Of a stretch of 32,811 bases of DNA, positions 1-10,500 are shown piece by piece (the stretch's first letter is position 1; each line of letters opens with the position of its first letter). The stretch spans positions 1 through 32,811 of the forward strand of contig CAIQDO010000478.1 in NCBI GenBank assembly GCA_903870555.1, given 5' to 3'. The position numbers were made by a program, and so were the translations under genes. A model generated the notes under the pieces. That model saw nothing but the letters and a program-made list of their open reading frames with translations, was not told the DNA's origin and ran no database searches. Source of the DNA: an uncultured Caulobacteraceae bacterium (GTDB taxonomy: Bacteria; Pseudomonadota; Alphaproteobacteria; Caulobacterales; Caulobacteraceae).

Positions 1-1
1 C

Positions 2-2119
2 TCAATCGGCCAGTTTCTGAGCGAGGTAGACATAGTGCCGAGCCCAGCGGCGGGCGTTGAGCTCCGGGTCGGCGTCGTTGGCGTGACCCCCGAAAGTGTT
101 CTCGTAATAGAGGTAAGGCAAGCCGAGGGCCTCGAGTTCGGCGGCGAACTTGCGCGGGTGGCCGGGGTGGACACGGTCGTCCTCGGTGTTGGTGGTGATG
201 TAGGGCTCGGGGTATTTCACGTCGGGCCTCAGCTGGGTGTAGGCTGAATATTTGGCGATGAAGGCGCGGTCCGCGGGAACGTCCGGGTCGCCATATTCGC
301 CGATCCACGATGCGCCGGCCGACAGGTGGCTGTAGCGCAGCATGTCGATCAAGGGGCTCTCGATAACCGCCGCGTTGAACAGCTCCGGATGCTGGGTGAT
401 CGAGACGCTGGTCAACACCCCGCCGTTCGAGCGGCCATAGATCCCCAGACGCCGTGGAGAGGTCACCTTGCGGGCGATCAGATCCCGGGCGACGGCGGCG
501 AAGTCGTCGAAAGCGCGTTGTCGGTTCTCGCGCAGGGCGGCCTCATGCCAGGCCGGGCCGTACTCTCCGCCGCCACGAATATTGGCCAAAACGTAGGCCC
601 CGCCCCGCTCAAGCCACAGCTTGCCAACTTCCGGCCGGTAGGACGGGGTCTCGGAGATCTGGAACCCGCCATAGCCGAACATCACCGTTGGCGTCGCCCC
701 GTCGGCGCGCATCGTCCGGGGACGAACCAGGAAATAGGGGATGCGAGTCCCGTCGGCCGAAACGGCGAAATGCTGCTCAACGACATCGCCAGAACCGTCG
801 AACCGGGCGCCAAGCCGCTTGACCAGGGTCACGGCGGCGTCGGCCGCGTCCACGCGCCACAGGGCGGTCGGCTCGAGGAAGCTCTCCGAGACGACATAGG
901 CGGTGTCCGAGGCGTGGTCGGCCGCTCGCAGGGCCAAGGCCGAGCCGGCAGGCAGGGCGAGCCGACGATGGGTCCAGCCTCCCTGCCCCAGCTTGCCTGG
1001 CGCATAGACATCAACCGCACCGCTGACGTCGTCCAACAGGGAAACGAGCACCCGGCTACTGGTCACGGAAACCGCGTCGATGGTCTGGTTGGCGGTCGGC
1101 TGGACGATCAATTCGGCGCCGTCTGTCACGGGATCATAGGCGACCAGGGCGCCGGCCTTGAAGCCGGCATGGCCGGCCGTGGCGGCCCAGTCCTCATTGA
1201 CGCCGAGGATCAGCCGGCCCGCCAGATAGCCATGCAGATCGACCTTGCCAGGCAGGCCGAGTGGCTTCATCGCCCCCTGATGCGATAGGTCGAACCATCG
1301 CGTCTGGAAGAAGCTCTCGTTGCGCCCGATCAGCACCCGACCGACGGCGCCGTCGGCACTACGCAGGATGCGGGCGAAGGCGCGCACATCCGATGGCGCG
1401 CCGCGATAGATTTCGACCGCGGCCTCCAGCGGTTCGCCGCGACGCAGCCGTTTCACCACCAGTGGATAGCCGGACTTCGACAAGGTTCCAGGACCCCAGT
1501 CGCGGGCGACCAGCAGCGTATCGGCGTTCAGCCAGTCGGCGTCCTGTTTGCCGACCGCGAAATGGAAGCCGCCGACGACGAACGCCTTGGCGACGGTGTC
1601 GAATTCGCGGATTTCCACCGCGTCGCCGCCGCCGTCCGACAGGCGAACCAAGCATAGCCGATCGGAGGGTGGCAGGCAGGCGGCGCCCTTGAAAAGCCAG
1701 TTGCGACCCTCGGCCTTCGATAACGCGTCGAGATCGAGCAGGGTCTCCCAGGCCGGCGCGGCCGTCGCATAGGAGACGGGCGTCGCGGCGCGCCAGAGAC
1801 CTTTGACGTGATCGCCATCCTGCCAGACGTTGTCGAGGCGTTCGCCGAGGAAGCTGGGAAACGGAATGCGATCCTGGGCGGTGAAGATAGCCAGCGCCTG
1901 TTTGCGGAACGTCTCGTAACGCGGATCCGCCTCCAGCCGCCCTGCGGTGCGCATGTTCTGGCCATTCACCCAGTCGAGGGCGCGGGGCGCGTGAATATCC
2001 TCGAGCCAGGCGAAGGGGTCCGGAATCGCTGGATCGATCGATGGCAGGTTGGGCGCCGAAACGGCGGCGCCGGCAAACAGGACCGCGGCGGCCGCGGCGG
2101 CAAGGAGGATGGGATGCAT
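2..2119 (-). CDS. Secreted prolyl oligopeptidase family serine peptidase (S9)
   Basis: 705-aa ORF with N-terminal signal peptide (MHPILLAAAAAAVLFAGAAVSA), nucleophile motif GRSNGG, Asp region NTEDDRVHP and His region GGHAND typical of S9A peptidases. Confidence 0.93.
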   Translation of the reverse strand: MHPILLAAAAAAVLFAGAAVSAPNLPSIDPAIPDPFAWLEDIHAPRALDWVNGQNMRTAGRLEADPRYETFRKQALAIFTAQDRIPFPSFLGERLDNVWQDGDHVKGLWRAATPVSYATAAPAWETLLDLDALSKAEGRNWLFKGAACLPPSDRLCLVRLSDGGGDAVEIREFDTVAKAFVVGGFHFAVGKQDADWLNADTLLVARDWGPGTLSKSGYPLVVKRLRRGEPLEAAVEIYRGAPSDVRAFARILRSADGAVGRVLIGRNESFFQTRWFDLSHQGAMKPLGLPGKVDLHGYLAGRLILGVNEDWAATAGHAGFKAGALVAYDPVTDGAELIVQPTANQTIDAVSVTSSRVLVSLLDDVSGAVDVYAPGKLGQGGWTHRRLALPAGSALALRAADHASDTAYVVSESFLEPTALWRVDAADAAVTLVKRLGARFDGSGDVVEQHFAVSADGTRIPYFLVRPRTMRADGATPTVMFGYGGFQISETPSYRPEVGKLWLERGGAYVLANIRGGGEYGPAWHEAALRENRQRAFDDFAAVARDLIARKVTSPRRLGIYGRSNGGVLTSVSITQHPELFNAAVIESPLIDMLRYSHLSAGASWIGEYGDPDVPADRAFIAKYSAYTQLRPDVKYPEPYITTNTEDDRVHPGHPRKFAAELEALGLPYLYYENTFGGHANDADPELNARRWARHYVYLAQKLAD

Positions 2120-2151
2120 GCGCCGACTTTAGCGTCTCCCGACAAAAAGTC

Positions 2152-2997
2152 TCAGGCTTTGCGCAGCCTGATCAGCCCTTCCTGCGCCACCGTCGCCACC
2201 AACCGGCCGTCAATATTGTAGAGCGCGCCGCGCACCATGCCGCGTGTGCCCGATGTGGTCGGCGTGTCGGTCTGGAACAGGTGCCAGTCGTTGAAGTTGG
2301 TCGGGCGGTGGAACCACAGGGCATGGTCGAGGCTGGCCGATTGCAGGCCCTTGGTATGCCAGTAGAGACCGTGCGGCCGCATGGCGGTCGACAGAACGTT
2401 GAGGTCGGAGACATAGGCCAGCAGGGAGTCGTGCAGCCGCTGATCGGGCCCGATTGGCGCGCGAAACCGTACCCAGCTCTCCCGGGTGGGCGGGCCGACG
2501 ATCTCACCCTGTTCGTCGGCGGTGCGCACCTCGATGGGCATGGTATCCGTGAGCGCCGCGCCGCGAGGGTGATCGGAGGACTGGAACAGCTTCAGACGCT
2601 GTTCGAAGAAGCTGGGCAGTGTCTGTGGGTCCGCGTGGTCGGGCATTGGAGTCTGATATTCCAGCCCCTCCGCCGGCGCCTGGAACGACGCGATCATGTC
2701 GAAGATCAGTTGGCTGTCCTGCAGCGCCCGGACCCGACGGTTGACGAAGCTACCGCCGTCCCGGGTGCGCTCGACCTCGAAGCGGATCGGCTTGGCGGCG
2801 TCGCCGGCGCGGACGAAATAGGCGTGAAGGCTGTTGCACAGAAACGTCTCGACCGTGGCGTAGGCGGCGACCAGGGCCTGGGCAACCACCTGGCCGCCGA
2901 AGATCCGCCCCTCCCCGCCCTCGCTGCGGGCGGAGAAGGCGTCGCCGCCGAGCGGCTCAAGGGTCAAGGTCTGCATGAGGCGCTGTGAGGTAACCAT
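2152..2997 (-). CDS. Acyl-CoA thioesterase II (TesB-like, double hotdog)
   Basis: 281-aa ORF with TesB-like features: GRIFGGQVVAQAL, HAYFVRAGD, SLDHALWFHRP, GTRGMVRGALYNIDGRLVATVAQEGLIR. Confidence 0.93.
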   Translation of the reverse strand: MVTSQRLMQTLTLEPLGGDAFSARSEGGEGRIFGGQVVAQALVAAYATVETFLCNSLHAYFVRAGDAAKPIRFEVERTRDGGSFVNRRVRALQDSQLIFDMIASFQAPAEGLEYQTPMPDHADPQTLPSFFEQRLKLFQSSDHPRGAALTDTMPIEVRTADEQGEIVGPPTRESWVRFRAPIGPDQRLHDSLLAYVSDLNVLSTAMRPHGLYWHTKGLQSASLDHALWFHRPTNFNDWHLFQTDTPTTSGTRGMVRGALYNIDGRLVATVAQEGLIRLRKA

Positions 2998-3048
2998 GTC
3001 GCTCCTTACGGCGCTGACGCGGCGTACGCCAACCCATCGACGGCGAAA

Positions 3049-3372
3049 TCAAGCTTCGGGGTCGACGGTCCGGATCGTCAGACCGTCCAGATCCGGGGTC
3101 AGGGAGATCTGGCAACACAGGCGGGAATTGGGCCGGCGGACATCCAGGAGCCCCAACAGGCTGTTCTCGTTCTTGCTCATCGGCGTGAGTTTGCCGAGCC
3201 AGGCCTCGTCGACATAGACGTGGCAGGACGCGCAGGAACAGACACCGCCGCAGTCCGTCTCGATCTCAGGCACACCCTGGGCTGTGGCGGCGGCCATCAC
3301 CGACACGCCGGGTTCCGCCTCCACGACGCGGACATGGCCGCCGGAGTCGATGCAGGTCACCTTGATCATCAT
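3049..3372 (-). CDS. 2Fe-2S ferredoxin (adrenodoxin/putidaredoxin type)
   Basis: ORF trimmed to the internal ATG at 3372 (MMIKVTCIDSGG...); Cys pattern CGGVCSCASCHVYVDEAW...LCCQI. The ORF-track start at 3462 would overlap the upstream gene. Confidence 0.92.
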   Translation of the reverse strand: MMIKVTCIDSGGHVRVVEAEPGVSVMAAATAQGVPEIETDCGGVCSCASCHVYVDEAWLGKLTPMSKNENSLLGLLDVRRPNSRLCCQISLTPDLDGLTIRTVDPEA

Positions 3373-3377
3373 GCCGC

Positions 3378-3737
3378 CTAGGCCTTTTCCTTCAGGCTTG
3401 TCCTGGCGGGCGTCGGCGCCGCGGCGCCACGGCCGGTGAAGACGCGGGCCATCCGCCGCCACGCCAGACCGACGATGAACCGTGACACGGACCCGACCAT
3501 CGCCAACATCACGCCCAGCGGCGCGGCGGTGACGATGTATGCGCCGGTTTCAGGACGCGTCGCCGTACGAAGGATGGCGGTCCAGTCCTCGCGCTGCATC
3601 TTCACTTCATATTCCCAAGGCGCGGGAGAATCGACCACGCCCGAGAGCACGACGATGTCGCCGCGCTGCTCGATCTTGGCGCGATCAAGAGCCATCACCA
3701 GTTCGCGGTCGCCAAGGCCTTCCGACCAGAAGTTCAT
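3378..3737 (-). CDS. Small uncharacterised protein B, paralogous to the preceding gene product; hydrophobic C-terminal half
   Basis: ATG at 3737 (MNFWSEGLGDRELVMALDRAKIEQRGD...) overlaps the stop of the upstream gene (ATGA). Aligns almost without gaps to the 3734..4057 product (WS-GLG, A-(I/L)E, W(D/E)Y(A/E)(I/V)). Ends 5 bp before the ferredoxin start. Confidence 0.8.
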   Translation of the reverse strand: MNFWSEGLGDRELVMALDRAKIEQRGDIVVLSGVVDSPAPWEYEVKMQREDWTAILRTATRPETGAYIVTAAPLGVMLAMVGSVSRFIVGLAWRRMARVFTGRGAAAPTPARTSLKEKA

Positions 3738-4057
3738 GACTTGCCCCTCGCCCGAAACGCCGTCGAGACCTGGTGAGCCACCAGCTTGACGATCAGGCCC
3801 GGCGCGACTTTCAACAGCCCGACGACGAACGGGATGAGCACGCCGCCGCGCTCCGCCAGGAAATCCAGGGTGTCGCGCCGGGCCATCACCGCCAGAAAAT
3901 CCCGAAGATCGTTGGGGCCGAGGCGAATGGCGTAGTCCCAGCACACCGGCTCGATATTTCCCTTGAGCGTCAGGGTATGGGCGCTCGTTTCCAGAGTCGC
4001 GTCGGCAAGAATGAGGGGCAGGCGCTGCTTGCCCAGGCCGCGGGACCAGACGATCAC
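3734..4057 (-). CDS. Small uncharacterised protein A; hydrophobic segment near the C-terminus
   Basis: GTG start at 4057 (V/M-IVWSRGLGKQRLPLILADATLETSAHTLTLKGNIEP...) overlaps the upstream oxidoreductase stop as GTGA. In-frame with the 3734..4243 ORF of the track, whose longer N-terminus is antisense or overlapping noise. Confidence 0.78.
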   Translation of the reverse strand: MIVWSRGLGKQRLPLILADATLETSAHTLTLKGNIEPVCWDYAIRLGPNDLRDFLAVMARRDTLDFLAERGGVLIPFVVGLLKVAPGLIVKLVAHQVSTAFRARGKS

Positions 4058-5703
4058 AGCAGGAAGCCTTTCTTGCGGGCTGCGGTGACGGCTTCCGGCT
4101 CGGTCCACCACACGGGCAGACCCAGGTCGGCGGCCACCACGTTGGCGGCATTGTAGCCGCCTCCGAACGTGATCATGCCGCCCGGAAAGGTGCTGGCCCC
4201 GCAGACATAGAGATTGTCGATCGGCGTGCGGTTCGACGAGCACTGCACATTGGGCCGCGAATAGCCCATTTGCGTCATCACATAGGCGCCATGCTTGATC
4301 GAGCCGCGCTTCATCTGTGGGATCTTGGCTTCGATATAGAGCGGGCTGTAGTCATAGCGGCGGACGATGTCGGCGCTGTCGAAGTCGGTCATGTAGCTGG
4401 CCAGCTTGGCGATCAGCCGGTCGCCGTAGCCGACCGACAGGTCGTTCCAGTCGCCGGCCGCGGGTGCGTAGGGCACGCAGGCCTCGATGCGGCAGACGGC
4501 GCTGTCCGGCTCGACCTCCTTCGGGGCCTGGTTGGGGTCGAGGTCGGTGGTGAAGGTCACGTGCCCGATATCATGCAGAAGGTGGCCCTCCATCACCTCC
4601 TTGAGGTGGGTGACCACATCGTCCGGGGTCTCGACACCGAACACGCGGATGAAGGCTTTCTCCACGCCGGGATCGCGGCTCTCGGCCTTGAAGTGGGGCT
4701 TTTTCCGCAGCGCCAGATGGCAGAGAAAGAACGAACTCTGCTCCCATTCCCAGTTCTTCGCGGTGTTGAGGCACAGCTTGGAGCGCTTCAGCACCTCCGC
4801 CTCGGGGATGAACTGGCCGAACGTCACGGTCGGATCGGTAGAAGTGACGACTGCCTTGGCGTCGATGCGCGTGATCGGGCCCCCCATGCCCGTGGGCGCC
4901 ACCTCGACCCCCTTGGCCACGCCGTCCTCGACGATGAACCGGCGAACCTCATGGTTCTCCATAACCTCCATGCCGGCGAGGATGCCGGCCTTCTGCAGGG
5001 TGGAGGACAGGCGGTGGGACCCGCCCTTGACGAGCGTGGCGTTGAGGATGCGGTTGAAATACAGCGGCACCAGATAGCTGGAGTTGGATTCCTCCGGATC
5101 GATGCCCCACATGCAAATCAGATAGAGCAGCAGGGCGGAAAGGCCTGGGGTCTCGAAGCCCCAGCCGCGGCAGATCTCCAGCGGCGTCTCCTCCGACACC
5201 TTGAGGATCTTCTGGCCGAGTTCGCTTTCCATGTAGGTGGCGGCCAGCTGGGCCGAGCCGACGGGCCGCCCGTAGGTCGAGGGGATCAGGTATTCGTCGG
5301 CGATCTGTTTGTAGTCGAGGTAAATCTCACGGTAGCGCTCGGCGTCCTTCGGCGAGAAGGCGCGGATGGAGTCCAAGGTCTTGTCGAGATCGGCATAGAG
5401 CGTGATCGCCCCGCCATCGCCGGTCAGCAGCGACGCCTCCGCGTCGGGCCGGATATAGACGCAGCCGTCCTCCTCCAGCCCCAGATCAGCGTAGGGCGGC
5501 GCCACATCGAGCATCAGCATATAGTTGGCGTGGAGGTTGAAGCGGTAGCCGGAGAACTCCTCGGTGACCAGGGCGCCGCCGGTTTCGTGTCGCCGCTCGA
5601 CGACCAGCACTCTCGCGCCTGCCCTGGACAGGTAGGCTCCGGCGGTCAGGCCATTGTGGCCGGCGCCGACCACGATCACGTCATAGTCTTGATGTTCGGA
5701 CAT
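4054..5703 (-). CDS. Phytoene desaturase-like NAD(P)/FAD-dependent oxidoreductase (copy 2 of tandem pair)
   Basis: N-terminal dinucleotide-binding motif DVIVVGAGHNGLTAGAYLSRAGARVLVVERR; C-terminal TPIDNLYVCGASTFPGGMITFGGGYNAA typical of the CrtI/PYROXD2-like superfamily. Confidence 0.92.
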   Translation of the reverse strand: MSEHQDYDVIVVGAGHNGLTAGAYLSRAGARVLVVERRHETGGALVTEEFSGYRFNLHANYMLMLDVAPPYADLGLEEDGCVYIRPDAEASLLTGDGGAITLYADLDKTLDSIRAFSPKDAERYREIYLDYKQIADEYLIPSTYGRPVGSAQLAATYMESELGQKILKVSEETPLEICRGWGFETPGLSALLLYLICMWGIDPEESNSSYLVPLYFNRILNATLVKGGSHRLSSTLQKAGILAGMEVMENHEVRRFIVEDGVAKGVEVAPTGMGGPITRIDAKAVVTSTDPTVTFGQFIPEAEVLKRSKLCLNTAKNWEWEQSSFFLCHLALRKKPHFKAESRDPGVEKAFIRVFGVETPDDVVTHLKEVMEGHLLHDIGHVTFTTDLDPNQAPKEVEPDSAVCRIEACVPYAPAAGDWNDLSVGYGDRLIAKLASYMTDFDSADIVRRYDYSPLYIEAKIPQMKRGSIKHGAYVMTQMGYSRPNVQCSSNRTPIDNLYVCGASTFPGGMITFGGGYNAANVVAADLGLPVWWTEPEAVTAARKKGFLL

Positions 5704-5721
5704 TGTTGTCTCTCCCGCCGA

Positions 5722-7425
5722 TCAATCGACGCTGAACCGCTGGGTTATTCCCTGGCGACGCAGCAGTTCGGTGGCTCCCTCGAAGGCTTTTGCCCTCCAC
5801 CAATCCGGCCGCCCCTTTCCCATGTCGTCGATGACCTCGCAGGCGGCCGCGTAACCGGCGCCCAGATTGGTATAGTTGGCCGCGCCTGTGGACTGGCAGA
5901 GATAGAAGCTGTCGATCGGCGTCTTGGGGGCTCCACAGCCGGCGAACGGCTTCCAGCTCCACATCTGCGCCTCGTTCACCGAGCCGCTGGGATGCATGTT
6001 GCCGCCGCAATGGGGGCTGCGCCGGACATAGTCGTGGGGCGTATTGACGTAGCGGGCGATCTTGGCGGTCGCGAGATTTGGCAGGTACTGCTCGAACACC
6101 GCCTCGACCTTGTCGGCGTAGGATTCGCGCAGGTCGTCCCACTTTTCCGGCCCGCCGAGGGGGCGGATTTCATAGGGGACGATGGCCCAAGTCAGTAGCG
6201 TGTACTGCCCTGGCGGCGCCTGGGTCGGGTCGGCGATGCAGTAGTTGAAGGCCGCGCCCCACACGATGGGCGGGTCGGGCGGCAGGTCTCTGACCATCAC
6301 ATTGTCAATCAGCCGGCCGACGTCGTTCATGGTCTCGGCGCCAAAGTTGTAGACGAAAGTGTTGTTGGCTTCCGGGAACTTCTCGGAACAGGCGAAGTTG
6401 GGCTTCGCGTCCATCACGTAATAGTTGGTGAACAGGGTCGAGCCACGATAGTCGAAGCGCTTGAGCGGAGCGAGGGCGGAGGCCGGCAGATGTTCCTCGC
6501 CGATCAGCCCGAAGAACGTCGGCTTGGCGCTGACGTCGCTGATCACGGCCCGCGAGGCCTTGAACTCGGCCTCGGGATAGGTGGCCAGACTGGACAGCCT
6601 GACGCCCTTGGCCTGATTGTTCTCGATGATCACCTTCTCGACCGGGCAGTTGTAGAAGATCTTGCCGCCGTGATGGACGAAGCATCGCACCAGCGAATGG
6701 GTCAGCCCATGGCTGCCGCCCCGGGCGGTGTAGCCGCCCTCGGCGCTGAACATCAGCAGGAAGTTCAGCACGCCCAGTGGCCCGCTGAGGCGGCTGCTGA
6801 TGCCCTCGACGCCGGAAGTGGCCGGATAGCTGAGCACGGCTACCTTGATCTGCTCGTTTTCAAAGATGCAGTCGACGAACTCGACACCCGTCATCCACAG
6901 CCAGTCCTTGGGAAAGATCGGCAGCTTCTCATAGGCGTCGAGCAGCCGCAGGAAGCTCTCGTCGGTGTGCTTATCCGCGTAGCCGGCGTGGAACATCGCC
7001 GGCATCATCGGCCCGAAGAAATTGACAATGGTGCGGTAGGTCTCCGCGTCCTTGGGCGAGATACGCTTCCAGGCCTCGTAGGTCTCACGGGCGTCGCGGC
7101 TGGAAAACAGCACGGCGTTGCCGTCCAGGAACGGATAGAAATAGCCGAAGGCGGCGCCCGGCGGGCGCAGCAGTTCCAGGCCGAAACGCTCCAGTTCGAG
7201 GTCGACATAAGCCGGGCCGTAGTGGGTCAGCAGCAAGGAGGCGTGGAGGTTAAGCTTCACCCCGGGGTGCAGAACCTCCTCGGTGGCGCAGAAGGTGCCC
7301 GACTCATCGCGGCGCTCGAACACCGCGACGTTGAGACCAGACTTCTGCAGGTAGGCGGCGCCGGCGAGACCGTTGACCCCGCCCCCGATCATGATGACGT
7401 CGTAGTCCGTCTTTGGGCTGGACAT
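5722..7425 (-). CDS. Phytoene desaturase-like NAD(P)/FAD-dependent oxidoreductase (copy 1 of tandem pair)
   Basis: ATG at 7425: [40 protein letters not shown]-terminal [27 protein letters not shown]. The ORF-track start at 7500 is upstream of the most likely start. Confidence 0.9.
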   Translation of the reverse strand: MSSPKTDYDVIMIGGGVNGLAGAAYLQKSGLNVAVFERRDESGTFCATEEVLHPGVKLNLHASLLLTHYGPAYVDLELERFGLELLRPPGAAFGYFYPFLDGNAVLFSSRDARETYEAWKRISPKDAETYRTIVNFFGPMMPAMFHAGYADKHTDESFLRLLDAYEKLPIFPKDWLWMTGVEFVDCIFENEQIKVAVLSYPATSGVEGISSRLSGPLGVLNFLLMFSAEGGYTARGGSHGLTHSLVRCFVHHGGKIFYNCPVEKVIIENNQAKGVRLSSLATYPEAEFKASRAVISDVSAKPTFFGLIGEEHLPASALAPLKRFDYRGSTLFTNYYVMDAKPNFACSEKFPEANNTFVYNFGAETMNDVGRLIDNVMVRDLPPDPPIVWGAAFNYCIADPTQAPPGQYTLLTWAIVPYEIRPLGGPEKWDDLRESYADKVEAVFEQYLPNLATAKIARYVNTPHDYVRRSPHCGGNMHPSGSVNEAQMWSWKPFAGCGAPKTPIDSFYLCQSTGAANYTNLGAGYAAACEVIDDMGKGRPDWWRAKAFEGATELLRRQGITQRFSVD

Positions 7426-7514
7426 GGGCGCGCGCCTCCTCGGCCGGTCTTCTTGTCTGGCGCCTCCCCTGGCGGGCCGCACGTTCGCGACCGTGGGCAA
7501 TTGCTATCATTAAG

Positions 7515-7532
7515 TTGTTGGCTGGCCAACAA
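7515..7532. promoter_or_regulatory. Candidate operator: perfect inverted repeat TTGTTGGC-TG-GCCAACAA upstream of the oxidoreductase operon
   Basis: Read directly from sequence: 8-bp arms, 2-bp spacer, in the 7426-7568 intergenic region, 90 bp upstream of the 7425 start codon. Confidence 0.55.
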
Positions 7533-7568
7533 TTATTTTGGCCGTAAGGATGACTCGCTGGGGCGCCG

Positions 7569-10500
7569 CTAGATCACCGATGCGCCGGCCTGGGCCGCCT
7601 TGGCGCGTTGAAACATCAGGCGAGACGGTGCGTCCTCGGGATTCAACGTTAAGGCCCTGGCGAAGGCCTCCGCCGCCTCCGCCGCATCGCCGGCCTCAAG
7701 GCTTTCGAGGCCGCAGGCATAGGCCGCCAACACCGCGTCGCGATGAGGAAAAGCCGCGGCGTCGAGGTACGTGAGCAGTTGGTGGATGCGTTCGGGCCGT
7801 CCGCGCCCACGCACTGAAACGGTGTCGAGGCGCCGCAGCACCTGATTGGCGCCGCCCGCCGCCGCCGTGGCGTCGCACAGGATCACCCCGACCCCGTAGG
7901 TCTTGGTCAGATCCTGCAGCCGGGAGGCAAGATTCACCGAATCGCCGATCACCGTGTATTCCATGCGTTTCGGCGAACCGATCGCCCCAGCGATTAGTTC
8001 GCCCGTGGCGACACCAATACCCAGTCGAAGCGGCGGCTCTCCCCTGCGGTCGCGCCGTCCATTGAGCATCGTCACCAGAGCCATCATGGCGTTTGCGCTC
8101 TCGACAGCGTTCCTTGGATCTCGGCCGCTGGAGATCGGCGCTCCGAACACCGCCATGATCGCGTCGCCTATGAATTTGTCGACGACGCCGTCGTTGGATG
8201 AAACCGCCTCGACCAATTCGGCAAAGACCTCGTTGAGCATATCGACTGTTTCGCGAGGCTTGAGCCGCTCGGCCAGGGAGGTGAAACCCCGGATGTCGGC
8301 GAACAGCACACTCGCGACACAGGCCGAGCCGAACGGCAGGTCGTCCTGACGGTCGAGGATCTGGTCGACCACCCTCTGGGTCATGAACCGCCGCATGGCG
8401 CCCTTGAGCCGCTTTTCCTGGCTGATGTCTTCGAACAGAAGGAGCAGGCCGGCCGCGGCCTCGCCGCGGATCAGCGGCACGATCGACAGATTGACCGATA
8501 TGGCGCGGCCGCTCGCCGTGACGATCTCAACATCCAGCAAAGCCCGCGCCTGGCTGTCGGCGGCCACCGCATCGAACTCGCTGATCAGCCAGAGGTTCGG
8601 ACCGGAGAGAACCGCATCGGCGGTTCGTCCGCGAACGACGTCGGGAACGATCTCAAGGATTTCCGCCGCGGCGGCGTTCAGGGTCTCGATGGATCCGTCG
8701 GCGCTCAGGGTGATCACACCGCCCGACATCGAGGCCAGAATACTGTCGTTATAGTTTCGGGCGGCGACAATATCTGAGAACAGGGCGGCGTTGTCGATCG
8801 CCACCGCCGCATTGGCGGCGAAGGCGCGCAGGCGGGTGACGTCGGCCGGCTCGAACGGACGGCCGTCGCGGCGGTTCAAGACCTGCATCACACCCAGTCG
8901 TCGACCATCGCGCGTAATGATCGGCAATGTCAGAATCGAACGCGTGCGATATCCCGTTGCGTCATCGACAGCGCGATTGAACCGGGGGTCGGCGTAAGGG
9001 TCATTGACGATACTGGCCTCGCCGCTGCCAAAGCTATCCCCGGCCAGGCCAGATGTCGCCGGCAGGCGGATTTCACGGGTTTCGATTCCCTCGGCCACCA
9101 TCGACCATAGCTGGTCGGTCCTGGGATCGTGGAGAAACAGGGCGCCGCGGTCGGCCTGGAGGAATCGACTCGCCGCTTCCACAACCTTCCGAAGCAGCAC
9201 ATCGAGGCGAACTTCGGAGGTGATCGATGCGCTGACCTCCATCAGCCGCCGCAGGTCGACGGCCATCGCCTCCGTGGCCCGGATCGCCAGCGACCAGCGC
9301 TCGGCCAAAATGATGATCTGGGCGAAGGAGAAGACCACCAGCCCCATCGGCGCGAAGGCGTAGCCGATCACCTGATCCTCGGGCACGATGTCGTATTGCA
9401 CCAGAATCGCCTGAAAGGCGGTGACGGCGAACACGGTGACGCCGAGAAGAAACACAGCCGCGCCATCTCGCCGCCGCAAGGTCGCGAGGCAAACCGACCC
9501 AACGACGTAGATCATCTCCGCCGCCGCCACGAACAGGGGATAGCGGTCAAGCGCCGACGCCAGACGCGTGTCTCCGCGGGCCAGGACCCATCCTAATCCA
9601 GCCAGCGAAAGGCCGAATACAACCTGGAAAAACCAGAACACCCACCGCGATCGCTCTCGGGGAAACAGGGCGTCGACATAGGCAAGAAGCAGCATGAAGT
9701 TCACGATACAGCTGAGATATTCGATCGACAGCATCACCGGGAAAGAGAGACCAGGGTAAAGTAGCGCCAACAGATTATCGTGGCCGATCACCATCGCAGT
9801 CGGTATTAGGCAGAGACAACTAAGAGCATAGTAGAGAGACGGCAGATCGTCCGAGCGGAACGAAAACACCACGGCCCCGTAGAAGAACAGGATCAGCAGC
9901 GTAACGATGAACAACAACTCCTGGGCGAACAAGGTTGCGGACCGAGCCCCCATAACCGCCGCCTTGCCGATCACAGGCGGCGCCTCAAGGCCAGTGCTCA
10001 CATGACGGAAGGCGGCAACGTCGATCGCAAGGCGGATGTCGCCGCCATCCGCCTCAATGGGGATTTCATGCGGCCGCCAAAAATAACGAGTGGCCGCCGC
10101 GGTCGCGCCGACCACGCCTCGGACACTCGCCAGACGGCCATTCACCCAGACCTGACTGGCATGGCTGATCGTCGGCACGAAGAGGGTGTAGTCTCCGGGC
10201 GGTAGTCCATGGATAAGCAACTGGTACGTCGCGAGGCCAGGCCCTGGCAGCCTTGCGCCGCCGGCGGTAACCGCCCCTTGCCAGACTCCGGGAACCTTGA
10301 CCATCGCGCTGTCGTCGGCTCGCGGACCAGCCGCGAGGTCTGGAGCCCGCCAGAGAAGGCGCCATTCGCCGCCAAGCGCGATGGCGCGGCGCCAGTCAGA
10401 CCTTCCCTGAAAGGAGACAACGCCATGGCGAGCCATTGGCGCGTCGCCGGAGACGGTGTTCACATAAAGTGGCGCGCAAAACAGGCAAAGGATGAAGAGA

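Noticed and set aside
4270-6198. 642-aa plus-strand ORF antisense to the two oxidoreductases
   Set aside because: No recognisable domain or signal; spans two clear genes on the other strand, so a composition artefact.
7497-7504. 8-bp palindrome GCAATTGC upstream of the redox operon, also at 30591-30598 upstream of MaoC-Pta, considered as a shared operator
   Set aside because: A further copy lies inside ackA (about 28753), and an 8-mer is too short to claim a regulon from three occurrences.
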